A DNA stretch of 64,000 nt from NCBI GenBank assembly GCA_963778025.1, contig CAVZTA010000019.1:186001-250000 (forward strand), given 5' to 3'. The position numbers were made by a program, and so were the translations under genes. The notes below the pieces were generated by a model. The model worked only from the letters and a program-made list of their open reading frames with translations, was not told the DNA's origin and did no database searches. Source of the stretch: CAVZTA01 sp963778025 (GTDB taxonomy: Bacteria; Chloroflexota; Limnocylindria; Limnocylindrales; CSP1-4). Shown here in pieces: positions 1 to 19,592 of the stretch; within the stretch, counting starts at the first letter, position 1, and each line of letters opens with the position of its first letter.

Positions 1-207
1 CTCGACGTGGGCGATGGCGATGGTGATGCCCCGCTCACGCTCCTCGGGCGCGTTGTCGATGGTGTCGAACGCGCGGTACTCCGCCTCGCCCTTGAGGGCG
101 AGGTACTTGGTGATCGCCGCGGTGAGCGACGTCTTGCCGTGGTCGATGTGGCCGATCGTGCCGACGTTGACGTGCGGCTTCGTGCGCTCGAACTTCTTCT
201 TGGCCAT
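1..207 (-). CDS. tuf: Elongation factor Tu, copy 1 (partial, cut by window start)
   Basis: EF-Tu delivers aminoacyl-tRNA to the ribosome as a GTP complex. Only the first 69 codons are present. The P-loop GHIDHGKT is visible near residues 19-26, and the switch I region with RGITI follows. The ATG at 205-207 follows the fusA stop by 56 nt, giving the classic rpsL-rpsG-fusA-tuf order. The 204 nt after the start codon are identical to the second copy at 20654-21850. The two differ at the start codon, ATG here and GTG there, which suggests gene conversion between the copies. Confidence 0.97.
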   Translation of the reverse strand, partial: MAKKKFERTKPHVNVGTIGHIDHGKTSLTAAITKYLALKGEAEYRAFDTIDNAPEERERGITIAIAHVE

Positions 208-263
208 GGGTGGCGGGTCTCCCCTGCTCCTCCGCCCGGATCGCGTCCGGGCCGATCCTTCGC

Positions 264-2336
<2,073 letters not shown>

Positions 2337-2366
2337 GGTGTCAGTGCTCCTGTCGAGGCGCTCGGC

Positions 2367-2832
2367 CTACCACTTGAAGTGGCTGAAGGCCTTGTTCGCC
2401 TCGGCCATCTTGTGCGTGTCCTCGCGTCGCTTGACGGCGGCGCCGAGGCCATTGCTCGCGTCCACCAGCTCGGCGGCGAGCTTCTCACTCATGCTCTTGC
2501 CGCTCCGCTTGCGGGCGGCCTGGACGATCCAGCGGACGCCCAGCGAGAGGCGGCGATCGCCGCGGATCTCGACCGGGACCTGGTAGGTGGCGCCGCCGAC
2601 GCGCCGGGGCTTGACCTCGATGATCGGGGTCGCGTTCCGGAGCGCGGTCTCGAGGACCTCGAGGCCGGGACGCTTGGCCTGGGCCTCCGCGCGGGCGAGC
2701 GCCTGGCGAAGGATGCGGTCGGCGAGGGTCTGCTTGCCGTCGCGCATGAGCTTGACGCGCAGGCGGTCGCTGACCCGATTGGAACGTGCTCTGGTACTTG
2801 GCCTTGCGCGGGATGGACGATCGGCGCGGCAT
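2367..2832 (-). CDS. rpsG: Ribosomal protein S7, with an apparent 1-nt frameshift near 2781
   Basis: S7 binds the 3' major domain of 16S rRNA and nucleates 30S head assembly. The first ~17 codons (MPRRSSIPRK...) start at the ATG 2830-2832, which directly abuts the rpsL stop. The rest (MRDGKQTLADRIL...SHFKW) is in another frame. Removing one base of the GG at 2781-2782 joins the two into a protein of ~154 residues, close to the family length of ~156. Since S7 is essential and both halves are well conserved, this is probably a sequence error rather than a pseudogene. Confidence 0.93.
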
Positions 2833-3264
2833 CTAGCGCCTCCCTGCGATCGCCGGAGTCGCCTTCGCGCCGTACTTGCTGCGGCCCTGCCTGCGGTCCT
2901 TGACGCCGGCCGCGTCGAGCGTGCCGCGGATGATGTGGTACTTGACCGACGGGAGGTCCTTCACGCGCCCACCGCGCACGAGCACGACCGAGTGCTCCTG
3001 CAGGTTGTGGCCGATGCCCGGGATGTAGGCCGTGACCTCCATCTGGTTGGACAGCCGTACGCGCGCGATCTTGCGCAACGCGGAGTTCGGCTTCTTGGGC
3101 GTCATCGTGCGCACCTGAAGGCAGACGCCACGCTTCTGCGGGGCGCCGGGGATCGGCACCTGCTTGCGGTGCATCCCGTTCCAGTTCTTGCGCATGGCCG
3201 GCGCCTTGACCTTCGCGATCTTCGGCTTCCGCCCGTGGCGCACGAGCTGGCTGATCGTCGGCAC
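2833..3264 (-). CDS. rpsL: Ribosomal protein S12
   Basis: S12 is the decoding-centre protein of the 30S subunit. At 143 residues it begins (V)PTISQLVRHGR and carries the conserved loops TPKKPNSALRK and GGRVKDLPSVKYH. The lysines that are altered in streptomycin-resistant mutants are wild type here. The GTG start at 3262-3264 is chosen because it matches the invariant family N-terminus and has a purine-rich AAAGGGAAG just upstream. It is the first gene of the str operon, about 140 nt downstream of the promoter at 3412-3441. Confidence 0.97.
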   Translation of the reverse strand: MPTISQLVRHGRKPKIAKVKAPAMRKNWNGMHRKQVPIPGAPQKRGVCLQVRTMTPKKPNSALRKIARVRLSNQMEVTAYIPGIGHNLQEHSVVLVRGGRVKDLPSVKYHIIRGTLDAAGVKDRRQGRSKYGAKATPAIAGRR

Positions 3265-3641
3265 GGAGACGCTTCCCTTTCGGTCTGTTGTCAGTGGTCT
3301 GCGACGGTCCGCCGGACCCGGGCTGCGCCCTCGGCGCACCCCCGGCGGGGACCGGTCGCGGCCTCTCCACCGGGCGCACGAAGCGCACGCCCTCTCAGGC
3401 CACGAGCGGGGAGTATAGGCAGCCGCCCGAACGAGTGTCAAACGTATGGCGACCGTCCCCGGACGGGGCGCGAAGGTGCCTCGGCGCACCGGCTGGGGAG
3501 GCGTCCGAGGCACGTCCCAACGCGGTCGGACTAGCATGTCCGTGACGCGCTGCGGGACCACGGCGGCCCATCCGAGACGGGACGCGGAAGGGGGATCCGC
3601 GCGAGCATCGTCGGGACGGATGGGCAGCGGGGAGAAGGGGC
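3265..3641. other. Intergenic region between divergent rpsL and the sugar dehydrogenase gene
   Basis: No credible gene is seen in these 377 bases. The stretch holds the minus-strand str promoter (3412-3441), about 140 nt of rpsL leader, and the plus-strand upstream region of the gene at 3642. A Shine-Dalgarno-like GGGGAGAAGGGGC sits just before that gene's ATG. Confidence 0.7.
3412..3441 (-). promoter_or_regulatory. Sigma-70-type promoter of the str operon
   Basis: TTGACA (3436-3441) and TATACT (3412-3417), read on the minus strand, are separated by 18 nt. It is one of the best consensus promoters in the window and is placed upstream of rpsL-rpsG-fusA-tuf. Confidence 0.8.
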
Positions 3642-6600
3642 ATGGCACGCGTGAGGCGCGCGCTCATCGTGGCGGCCGTGGCCGCGATCGTCGGCTCGGG
3701 GCTGCTACCGCCCGGGGCCACCACGGTCCGAGCCGCCGAGCCCACGCGAGGGGACCTGTTCCGGCGCACGGCCGACGCGTCGCCCGGAACGACCGGCACC
3801 GTCAAGACCGACGCCACCGTCGTCGCGGACGTGGTGCCGACGGGGTTCACCGAGTCGGTCGCGTTCAGCGGCCTGACCAACCCCACGAGCATCCGCTTCG
3901 CGTCCGACGGCCGCGTATTCGTGGCCGAGAAGGGCGGGCTGATCAAGGTGTTCAGCTCGATCACGGCGACGACACCGACCGTGTTCGCCGACCTGCGCAC
4001 CAACGTCGATGACTACTGGGACCGCGGGCTCCTGGGCATGACGCTCGATCCGGCGTTCCCGAGCCAGCCGTACGTCTACGTCCTGTACACCTACGACGCC
4101 GCGGTGGGCGGCAGCGCCCCGCGCTGGAGCGACGCCTGCCCCTCCCCGCCGGGCCCGACGACGGACGGCTGTGTCGTGAGTGGCCGGCTGTCCCGCCTCA
4201 CCGCGAACGGCGACGTGATGACCGGTCCGGAGCAGGTGCTCATCAACGACTGGTGCCAGCAGTTCCCCAGCCACTCCCAGGGCGACCTGCGCTTCGGCCC
4301 GGACGGGATGCTCTACGGGACGTCGGGCGACGGGTCCAGCTTCACGACGGTCGACTACGGCCAGTTCGGCGGCGGGACGGGGAGCCCGACACAGAAGAAC
4401 CCGTGCGGCGATCCGCCCGCCGGCGTGGGCGGGACGATGACGAGCCCGACCGCCGAGGGCGGTGCACTCCGCAGCCAGGACCTGCGGACGCCCGCGACCC
4501 CGGGCACGGGTCAGACCTACCGGCAGCTCATCGCCTCGATGTCGCCGGTGGCCCATTGGCGGCTGGGCGAGACGTCCGGCACGACCGCGGCCGACAGCAG
4601 CGGCGCGAACACCGGGACGTACTCGGGTGGCTTCACGCTCGGGGTCTCGGGGCTGCTCACCGGCGACACCGACCGGGCGGTCCAGCTGAACGGCACGACC
4701 GGCCAGGTGGCGGTCCCCAACGCCGCAGCCCTGAACCCCACGAATGCGATCTCGGTCGCCGCATGGGGCACCAGCACGAGCTTCTCGAACCGGAACCCGA
4801 GGATCGTCCAGAAGGGCACCAGCGATAACCAGTACCGCCTCCTGGTCGAGGGCGGCCAGGTCGTCTGGAACATCACCGGCGTCGGGACCGTGAGCGCCGC
4901 GGCCCCATCGCTCAACACGCGCCATTTCTACGTGGGCACGTACGACCGGGCGAACCTCCGGCTGTACATCGACGGCGCCCAGGTCGCGTCGGCGCCGGCG
5001 ACGGCCGCCATCCCGTCGACCACGCAGCCGCTGGCCATCGGCAACAAGCCCACGTCCACGGACGCCCGTGACCCGTGGCCGGGCGTGCTCGACGAGGTCT
5101 CGATCCACAACGTCGCGCTCGGCGCGGCGCAGGTGAGCCAGCTGTGGTCGACGGGCTCGGCCGGTCCGGGCACCGGCGCGGGCGATCCCACCACCCTCGA
5201 TGGCTCGCTCCTGCGCGTCGATCCGTCGAGCGGCGTCGGCGCGTCCGGCAACCCGCTCGCCGGAAGCACCGACGCGAACGAGCGCCGGGTCATCGCGCAC
5301 GGCTTCCGGAATCCCTTCCGATTCGCGTTCCGCCCGGGCACCAGCGAGCTCTGGGTCGGCGACGTCGGCTGGAACGACTGGGAGGAGATCGACCGCATCA
5401 CGACGCCCACGTCGAGCCTGCGGAACTTCGGCTGGCCGTGCTACGAGGGCACGGGCCGACAGCCTGGTTACGCCGGCTGCGGACGTGTCGATCTGCCAGA
5501 ACCTGTACGGCACGCCCCAGTGCCGTCAGCGGTCCGTACTACACGTACAACCACGCCTCGAAGGTCGTCGCCGGCGAGACCTGCCCGACGGGCAGCTCGT
5601 CGATCACCGGCCTCGCGTTCTACCAGGGTGGCACCTACCCCGCCGCCTACGCCGACGCGCTGTTCTTCGCCGACTACTCGCGGAACTGCATCTGGGTGAT
5701 GAAGGTCGGCGCGAACGGCTTGCCGGACCCCAATCAGATCGAGACGTTCGTCGCCGCCGCCGCGGGTCCGGTCGCTCTCGAGATCGGGCCCGGACGGGGA
5801 TCTGTTCTACGTCGACATGAACGGCGGCACCATCCGCCGCATCCGTTCCACCGCCTCGGGCGGCGCTCCGACCGCGGTCATCTCCGCCAACCCGACCAGC
5901 GGCCAGGCGCCGCTCACGGTGCAGTTCGACGGGACGAGTTCCAGCGACCCCGAGAACGGCACGCTGACCTACGCCTGGGACCTCGACGGTGACGGCGCGC
6001 TCGACGACTCCACCGCAGCGAACCCGTCGTTCACCTACGCGACGGCCGGGACGCGCACGGTCCGTCTCCAGGTCACCGACCCCCAGCAGCTCACCGGCTC
6101 CACCACGCGGCTCATCGATGTCACCGGCACCGGTGGCGGGCAGACGTACGCGCAGGTCATCGGCTCGATGTCGCCCGTCGCCTACTGGCGACTGGGCGAG
6201 ACGTCGGGGACGAGTGCGGCCGACAGCGCGGGATCCACGACCGGCACGTACGCCGGCGGGTTCACGCTGGGTGTCGCCGGTCTGCTCACGGGCGATACGA
6301 ACCGGGCGGTCCAGCTCAACGGCACGACCGGCCAGGTGACGGTCCCCAACGCGGCGGCGCTGAACCCGACGACCGCCATCTCGATCGCCGGCTGGCTGAA
6401 CGCGACGAGCTTCACGAACCGGAACCCGCGGATCTTCCAGAAGGGCATCAACGACACGCAGTACCGGCTCCTCGTCGAGGGCGGCCAGCTCGTGTTCCAC
6501 ATCGCCGGGGTCGGGACCGTCACCGGGCCCCTGCCGTCGCTGAACACCCGCCACTTCGTCGTGGGGACCTACGACCGCACCACGATGCGCCTCTATCTCG

Positions 6601-8056
6601 ACGGGACGCAGGTCGGCCAGACCGCCGCCACGGCGGCGATCCCCGTGACCAGCGAGCCCGCCGCGATCGGCAACAAGCCGACGTCGACCGACGCGCGAGA
6701 TCCGTTCCCGGGCGTCCTCGACGACGTCTCGATCCACAACGTCGCGCTGTCGGCGGCCCAGGTCGGGCAGCTGTGGACGACCGGGCACGACCGGCTCGGC
6801 GGCGGCGGGACGAACACGCCACCCGTGCCGGTCATCGACACGCCGGCTGCGAGCGTCACGTGGAAGGTCGGCGACACGATCTCGTTCACGGGCCACGCGA
6901 CCGACGCCGAGGACGGCACGCTCGCGGCGTCCCGCCTGAGCTGGTCGCTCATCCTCGAGCATTGCCCGTCGAACTGCCACACGCACAGCATCCAGAGCTG
7001 GAGCGGCGTCGCGAGCGGCTCGTTCCAGGCTCCCGATCACGACTACCCCTCGGACCTGCTGCTGACGCTCACCGCCACGGACAGCGCCGGCACGCCGGTG
7101 TCGACGAGCGTCAAGCTCGACCCGAAGACGGTGGTCCTGTCGTTCGCGTCGTCGCCCACGGGCCTGCAGCTGACCCACAACGGGTCGACGGCGACAGCGC
7201 CGTTCACCCGGACGGTCATCCAGGGCTCCGCGAACTCGATCAGTGCGGCGGCGAGCCAGACGCTGGGCGGCCAGAGCTACACGTTCCAGTCCTGGTCCGA
7301 CGCCGGTGCACGGGCCCACACGGTGACCGCCGACAGCTCGATGACGCTCACCGCGACGTACACGGCGTCCGAGCGGTGGCGGCGGGACGGCGTATCGCGA
7401 CGCGGTGCTCGCGGACGGCCCGGTCAGCTTACTGGCGCCTGGGCGAGGCGGGCAGGACGACGGCCGCCGACACGGCCGGCGGCGACCCACGGGACGTACG
7501 CGGGCGGGGTGACCCTGGGCGTCGTCCGGCGCGCTCGCGGGCGAGACGGACACGGCGGTCACCCTCGACGGCACGACTGACTCACGTGAGCGTGCCCGAT
7601 TCGAGCCGTCTGGACATGGGCAGCTGTTCAGCTCGAGGCTGTGGGCGAAGCGCGCGCGCACGAACGGCGAGGAATACCTCGTGTTCGAAGGGCGGCGGCC
7701 AGTTCGCGGTCTACTTCGCAGTCGGGGACGAACCGGCTGACGTTCGATGAGACGACGACGTGGCCGCAGCGCGCGTCGAACGCGGCGACGATCGACACCG
7801 CCTGGCACCACTGGGTCGGTCACCCACGACGCCAGCGGCCCACGCGGATCTACCTGCGACGGCGTCGACGTGACGATCGGTGGCCGCGACCGTGACTTCA
7901 CGTCGTCGTCGAGCGCCCCTGCGGCTCGGCGCCTACGGCAATCTGCCGTCGGGCTCGTATCCTTCGGCGGGCTCACTCGACGAGGTCGCCATCTATGCGA
8001 AGGTCCTCACGCCCGCCCAGGTGGCCGCCCACTACGCGGCAGCAACGACGCCCTGA
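3642..8056 (+). CDS. Secreted PQQ-dependent sugar dehydrogenase with an inserted LamG domain, PKD domain and two further LamG domains (frameshifted)
   Basis: Reconstructed as one ~1,470-residue protein. A signal peptide (residues 1-32, cleavage near VRA-AEP) leads into a glucose/sorbosone-dehydrogenase beta-propeller (NPTSIRFASDGRVFVAEK; RNPFRFAFRPG; LWVGDVGW). The propeller is interrupted at about 4513-5160 by a LamG/concanavalin-like domain. After it come a PKD domain (~5850-6120), a second LamG (~6150-6780), Ig-like segments (~6820-7370) and a third LamG (~7395-8056). The product probably oxidises sugars or binds polysaccharide outside the cell. Frame changes occur near 5480, 5520, 5797 and 7378, with several more to 7920. 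The final TGA at 8054-8056 ends the third LamG in frame. The ATG at 3642 has a good ribosome-binding site. Confidence 0.8.
4513..6786 (+). repeat. Two near-duplicate LamG-coding segments (about 4513-5154 and 6148-6786)
   Basis: The two ~640-bp segments encode almost the same LamG domain. Shared blocks include MSPVA-WRLGETSGT, GLLTGDT-RAVQLNGTTGQV and IGNKPTSTDARDP. DNA similarity is high throughout, so the duplication is recent or is maintained by conversion. The first copy interrupts the propeller and the second lies after the PKD domain. Confidence 0.8.
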
Positions 8057-8142
8057 CCGTTCCGGGCGGATCGCGGGAGTCCCGCGCGCGGTGGCACCCG
8101 CGACTGGCGCCGGGGAACGATCCGCTTGACGCTGGAACGAGC

Positions 8143-8176
8143 GACGGGCGCCGGTCCCGGAGGACCGACGCCCGTC
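8143..8176. terminator. Hairpin between convergent genes
   Basis: A 15-bp stem (8143-8157 with 8162-8176, one mismatch) closes a CGGA loop. It lies between the end of the dehydrogenase gene (8056) and the end of rpoC (8203). There is no strong T-run on either side, so it is a terminator-like structure that could serve both strands. Confidence 0.55.
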
Positions 8177-8202
8177 GTGTCAGGTCTGGGTCAGCCTGAG
8201 CG

Positions 8203-12783
<4,581 letters not shown>

Positions 12784-12842
12784 GGGTCTCCTCCGCGCCT
12801 GTCCTCGTCAGGCGGCGCGATGCGGGTGCGGCAGGGTGCGAA

Positions 12843-12874
12843 GCGAAGCCGGGGTCGCCCCCACCCGGCTTCGC
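12843..12874. promoter_or_regulatory. Hairpin in the rpoB-rpoC spacer
   Basis: An 11-bp perfect stem (12843-12853 with 12864-12874) with a 10-nt loop lies in the 128-nt gap between rpoB and rpoC. No T-run follows on the minus strand, so a processing site or partial terminator adjusting rpoC level is more likely than full termination. Confidence 0.4.
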
Positions 12875-12911
12875 AGGTTCGCGCGCACGAGGCGCGCGGC
12901 GTGGTGCGTGA

Positions 12912-16389
<3,478 letters not shown>

Positions 16390-16449
16390 GAAGCCAGGCT
16401 CCTTGACGGAGGGGGAAGAGGAGGAGGGGGCCGCGCTCACAGAAGGAGT

Positions 16450-16477
16450 AGGATACCGCAGAAGTCGACCATGTCAA
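16450..16477 (-). promoter_or_regulatory. rpoBC promoter
   Basis: TTGACA (16472-16477) and TATCCT (16450-16455) on the minus strand are separated by 16 nt. They lie about 60 nt upstream of the chosen rpoB ATG. Confidence 0.75.
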
Positions 16478-16481
16478 ACGG

Positions 16482-16506
16482 GGCGAAGGTCGTCGCGACC
16501 TTCGCC
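16482..16506. terminator. Perfect hairpin immediately upstream of the rpoB promoter
   Basis: An 11-bp perfect stem (16482-16492 with 16496-16506) has a 3-nt loop and ends four bases before the -35 box. It could stop readthrough from rplL, though it has no T-run. Confidence 0.45.
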
Positions 16507-16856
16507 GGAGGGGCGGCTATCTGACCGGCCATGCCGGTCGTCGCTCCTCGATGTGGCGGCTCCCTATCCCGGTGGGACGCGTCCCACCGTCACCGTCTGC
16601 TGCGTTACGCGGTGCAGGGTAGCGCAGACACGGCCCGCCGTCACCCTCCCCTGACCACACCGCTCCGCACCGAAGCGCACGTCGGTCTCCGGCTGCGTGG
16701 GTGCGGCGTGCCCTCAGCACCCCGATCGCTCGCGTCCCGCCCGATCGTGCAGGTCAGGGCGTCCCGTGGCGCCGCGTCCGCCAGGCGACCAGCGTGCTCG
16801 ACGCGGATGCGAGCGCTGGGATCGCTCCGGCCCGCGACGCGCCCCCGGAATCACGA

Positions 16857-16886
16857 AGCGGCGCCGGCCCGAAGGCCGGCGCCGCT
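16857..16886 (-). terminator. Terminator-like hairpin after rplL
   Basis: A perfect 13-bp GC-rich stem (16857-16869 with 16874-16886) with a CGAA tetraloop lies 30 nt beyond the rplL stop. The T-tract is weak, as at other putative terminators in this window. Confidence 0.6.
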
Positions 16887-16915
16887 CCGCTCGTGGTGCC
16901 AGAACGGCCGTTCGG

Positions 16916-17314
16916 CTACTTGATCTCGACCTTGGCGCCCTGCTCTTCGAGGGCAGCCTTGATCTTCTCGGCCTCGTCCTTGGCGACGCCCTCCTTGACG
17001 GGCTTCGGCGCCGCGTCGACGAGGTCCTTCGCTTCCTTGAGGCCCAGGCCGGTGAGCTCCCGGACGACCTTGATCACCGGGATCTTGTTGGGGCCGACCT
17101 CGGCGAGGATGGCCGAGAACTCGGTCTGCTCCTCCTCGACCGCGGCGGGGGCGGCACCGCCCGCACCGGCGGCGGGTGCCGCGGCGACGGCGACGGGCGC
17201 CGCGGCGGTCACGCCGAACTTCTCCTCGAACTTCTTCACGAAGTCCGCGACCTCGACGAGGGTCATGTTGCCGATCGCGTCGAGGATGTCTTCCTGGGAC
17301 AGGCTGGTCGCCAT
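16916..17314 (-). CDS. rplL: Ribosomal protein L7/L12
   Basis: 132 residues, standard for the stalk protein that recruits translation GTPases. The N-terminal dimerisation domain (LSQEDILDAIGNMTLVEVADFVKKFEE) is followed by an Ala/Gly/Pro hinge at about 37-58. The C-terminal domain carries the conserved KIPVIKVVRELTGLGLKEAK-type segment. It follows rplJ by 30 nt as usual. A hairpin downstream ends the unit. Confidence 0.98.
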   Translation of the reverse strand: MATSLSQEDILDAIGNMTLVEVADFVKKFEEKFGVTAAAPVAVAAAPAAGAGGAAPAAVEEEQTEFSAILAEVGPNKIPVIKVVRELTGLGLKEAKDLVDAAPKPVKEGVAKDEAEKIKAALEEQGAKVEIK

Positions 17315-17344
17315 GGTGGGGATACTCCTTCGAAGACGGTCGCC

Positions 17345-17875
17345 TCAGGCGCCCGCCTGCTCCTTCTGATCTCGGACCTGTGCAAGCGCGTAGGCCAGGT
17401 TGCGCAGCGGCGCCGCGAACAGGCCGGCGATCTGCGTGGCGGGTGCGGTGAACGCCCCGCCCAGCTGGGCGAGGAGGACCTCGCGCGGGGGCAGGGTGGC
17501 GAGCCGGGTGACGGCGTCGGCGTCGATCGACCGGTCGCCCAGGACGGCGCCGGTGATGCGGACGACGCGGTTGTACGGCCGGACGGCATCGATGACAGCC
17601 TTCGCGGTGGCCGCCTCATCGGTGCCGAAGGCGATGGCCGTCGGACCGATGAGGAGCGTCGAGAGCGCCTCGCCGGCGGGCGTGTCCTGTGCCGCGATCC
17701 GCATCAGCCGGTTCTTCACGACCCGGTAGCTCACGTCCTGCTTGCGCAGGGCACGGCGGATCTCGGCGATCTCCTTGACCCGAAGGCCACGGTATTCGGA
17801 GACGATCATCGTCCGGGCATCGGCCAGCTGGGCCTTCAGCTCGTCGACGGTCTCGCGCTTGGCCTCGGTGGGCAT
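17345..17875 (-). CDS. rplJ: Ribosomal protein L10
   Basis: 176 residues. L10 anchors L7/L12 dimers to 23S rRNA through L11. The N-terminal RNA-binding half (TMIVSEYRGL; YRVVKNRLMRIA) is typical, and the C-terminal helix for L12 binding ends LAQVRDQKEQAGA. The ATG at 17873-17875 is preceded by a structured ~320-nt spacer that probably contains the autoregulatory L10 leader. Confidence 0.97.
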   Translation of the reverse strand: MPTEAKRETVDELKAQLADARTMIVSEYRGLRVKEIAEIRRALRKQDVSYRVVKNRLMRIAAQDTPAGEALSTLLIGPTAIAFGTDEAATAKAVIDAVRPYNRVVRITGAVLGDRSIDADAVTRLATLPPREVLLAQLGGAFTAPATQIAGLFAAPLRNLAYALAQVRDQKEQAGA

Positions 17876-18194
17876 GCGGTGTCGTCACCTCGTCGATGTC
17901 TGGCGCGCGGCCGGCGCGCGGCGGTGGGTGCTGCACCCCTGCACTGACGGGCCCACGTGCAGGGGGCGCGTCCCACCACCAGGTGGGTCGACTCCTGCCT
18001 CGGCATGCTCGTCGGCGTCCCCGCGCTGTCGCGCGATCCGGTCCGACGGCTTGGGCGCCGCTCCGTGGCAAGCCACGGCTCGAGCGCGCATGCGGTCTCT
18101 GGCGGATCCGTCTGGATCTCCCGCCCGGACGAACGCCCGGCGGGGTCGTGGATGATAGCGGCCGGTCGGCCGCGAGTCGAGCGCCCCGGGCGCG
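17876..18194 (-). promoter_or_regulatory. Probable L10 leader region between rplA and rplJ
   Basis: 319 nt without a gene. The minus-strand RNA can form several GC hairpins, including a perfect 9-bp stem at 17936-17944 with 17957-17965. In many bacteria this position holds the RNA bound by the L10(L12) complex to repress rplJL translation. I infer that role from position and structure. I did not match the kink-turn consensus base by base. Confidence 0.5.
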
Positions 18195-18899
18195 CTACGC
18201 CGCCGCGCTCGCGAGGACGCCCGGGATATCGACCCGGATGCCCGGGCCCATCGTGCTCGCGATCGTCAGCGTCCGCAGGTACTGGCCCTTGGCGCCCGAC
18301 GGCTTCGCGCGGTTGACCGCATCGACGAGCGTGGCGAGGTTCTCGACCAGCTGCTCCGGCTCGAAGCTCGCCTTGCCGACCGGGACGTGGACGATCGCGC
18401 CCTTGTCGACCTTGAACTCGACGCGGCCCCCCTTGACCTCGCGGATGGCCCGCTCGAGATCGAACGTGATCGTGCCGGCCTTCGGGTTGGGCATGAGGCC
18501 CCGTCGGCCGAGGATGCGGCCGAGCCGACCGACCTGGCCCATCATGTCGGGCGTCGCGAGCGCGACGTCGAACTCGAGCCAGCCGGCCTCGATCTTCTTG
18601 ACCAGGTCCTCGCCACCCACCTCGTCGGCGCCGGCGCGCAGGGCCTCCTGGGCCTTGTCGCCCTGGGCGAACACCGCGACCCGGACGACCTTGCCCGTGC
18701 CGTGCGGCAACACGACGGTGCCGCGGACCATCTGGTCGGCGTGTCGGGGGTCGACGCCGAGGCGGAGGTGGGCCTCGACGGACGGGTCGAATGAGACGGT
18801 GGACGTCTGCTTCACGAGGTCGACCGCCTCGGCAGGCTGATAGACCTGCGTGCGGTCCACGAGCTTGAGCGCGTCCTGGTATTTCTTGCCGTGCGCCAT
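18195..18899 (-). CDS. rplA: Ribosomal protein L1
   Basis: 234 residues. L1 forms the mobile stalk at the E site and often represses its own mRNA. The signature LGRILGRRGLMPNPKAGTIT is visible, as is the N-terminal AHGKKYQDALKLVDRTQVY. The ATG at 18897-18899 has AGGAGTG upstream. It lies 95 nt after rplK. Confidence 0.97.
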   Translation of the reverse strand: MAHGKKYQDALKLVDRTQVYQPAEAVDLVKQTSTVSFDPSVEAHLRLGVDPRHADQMVRGTVVLPHGTGKVVRVAVFAQGDKAQEALRAGADEVGGEDLVKKIEAGWLEFDVALATPDMMGQVGRLGRILGRRGLMPNPKAGTITFDLERAIREVKGGRVEFKVDKGAIVHVPVGKASFEPEQLVENLATLVDAVNRAKPSGAKGQYLRTLTIASTMGPGIRVDIPGVLASAAA

Positions 18900-18994
18900 G
18901 TCACTCCTTTCGACCGGCGTACCGGTCTCCCCCTGCGGTCTGCCGGGCGGTCGGGGTGATCCGCCGGGCTCGTGTGGGTTCGGCTCGAGGGTCC

Positions 18995-19420
18995 CTACCC
19001 GACGACCTCGATGCCCATCGAGCGCGCGGTGCCCTCGATCTGGCGCATCGCGGCCTCGACGTCGTTGGCGTTGAGGTCGGCCATCTTGGTCTCGGCGATC
19101 TGCTGGAGCTGGGCGCGGGTGACCTTGCCCACCTTCTCGCGCTTCGTCGTCCCGGAGCCCTTGTCGAGGCCGGCCGCCTTCTTCAGGAGATCGCCGGCGG
19201 GCGGCGTCTTGAGGACGAAGCTGAACGAGCGATCCTCGAACACCGTGATCTGGGCCGGGATGATCTGGCCCGCCTTGTCGGCGGTGCGCTCGTTGTAGGA
19301 CTTCGTGAACTCGACGATGTTGATGCCGTGCGGGCCGAGCGCGGTGCCGACGGGCGGCGCGGGGGTCGCCTTGCCGGCCGGCAGCTGCAGGGTCAGGACG
19401 ATGCGGATCTTCTTGGCCAC
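18995..19420 (-). CDS. rplK: Ribosomal protein L11
   Basis: 141 residues, the standard length. L11 binds the GTPase-associated centre of 23S rRNA. The thiopeptide-site region PAPPVGTALGPHGINIVEFTK is present near residues 20-40. The start is GTG (19418-19420), where the conserved AKKI N-terminus begins. It is followed directly by rplA. Confidence 0.97.
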   Translation of the reverse strand: MAKKIRIVLTLQLPAGKATPAPPVGTALGPHGINIVEFTKSYNERTADKAGQIIPAQITVFEDRSFSFVLKTPPAGDLLKKAAGLDKGSGTTKREKVGKVTRAQLQQIAETKMADLNANDVEAAMRQIEGTARSMGIEVVG

Positions 19421-19592
19421 GGGGAAGTCGTTCCTTTACTCGGTCATCGACACGGTGAGCGCCGATCCTGACGCGCCCAGGGCAAGGCGGAGCCGAGCAC
19501 GGGAGCGAGCGCACTCACGTGCGTGAGCGAGCGCGCGGAGGCGAGCGGAGGCCGCAGGCCGACGGATCGGCGCTGGGCCGTCAGGGCGGTGA

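Larger units (their letters stand above)
16390..16915. other. Intergenic region between rplL and rpoB
   Basis: No gene is supported in these 526 bases. The stretch holds the rplL terminator hairpin (16857-16886), another hairpin (16482-16506) and the rpoB promoter (16450-16477). The rest looks like unstructured GC-rich spacer. So rpoBC has its own promoter and is not simply the tail of the rplJL transcript. Confidence 0.6.
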
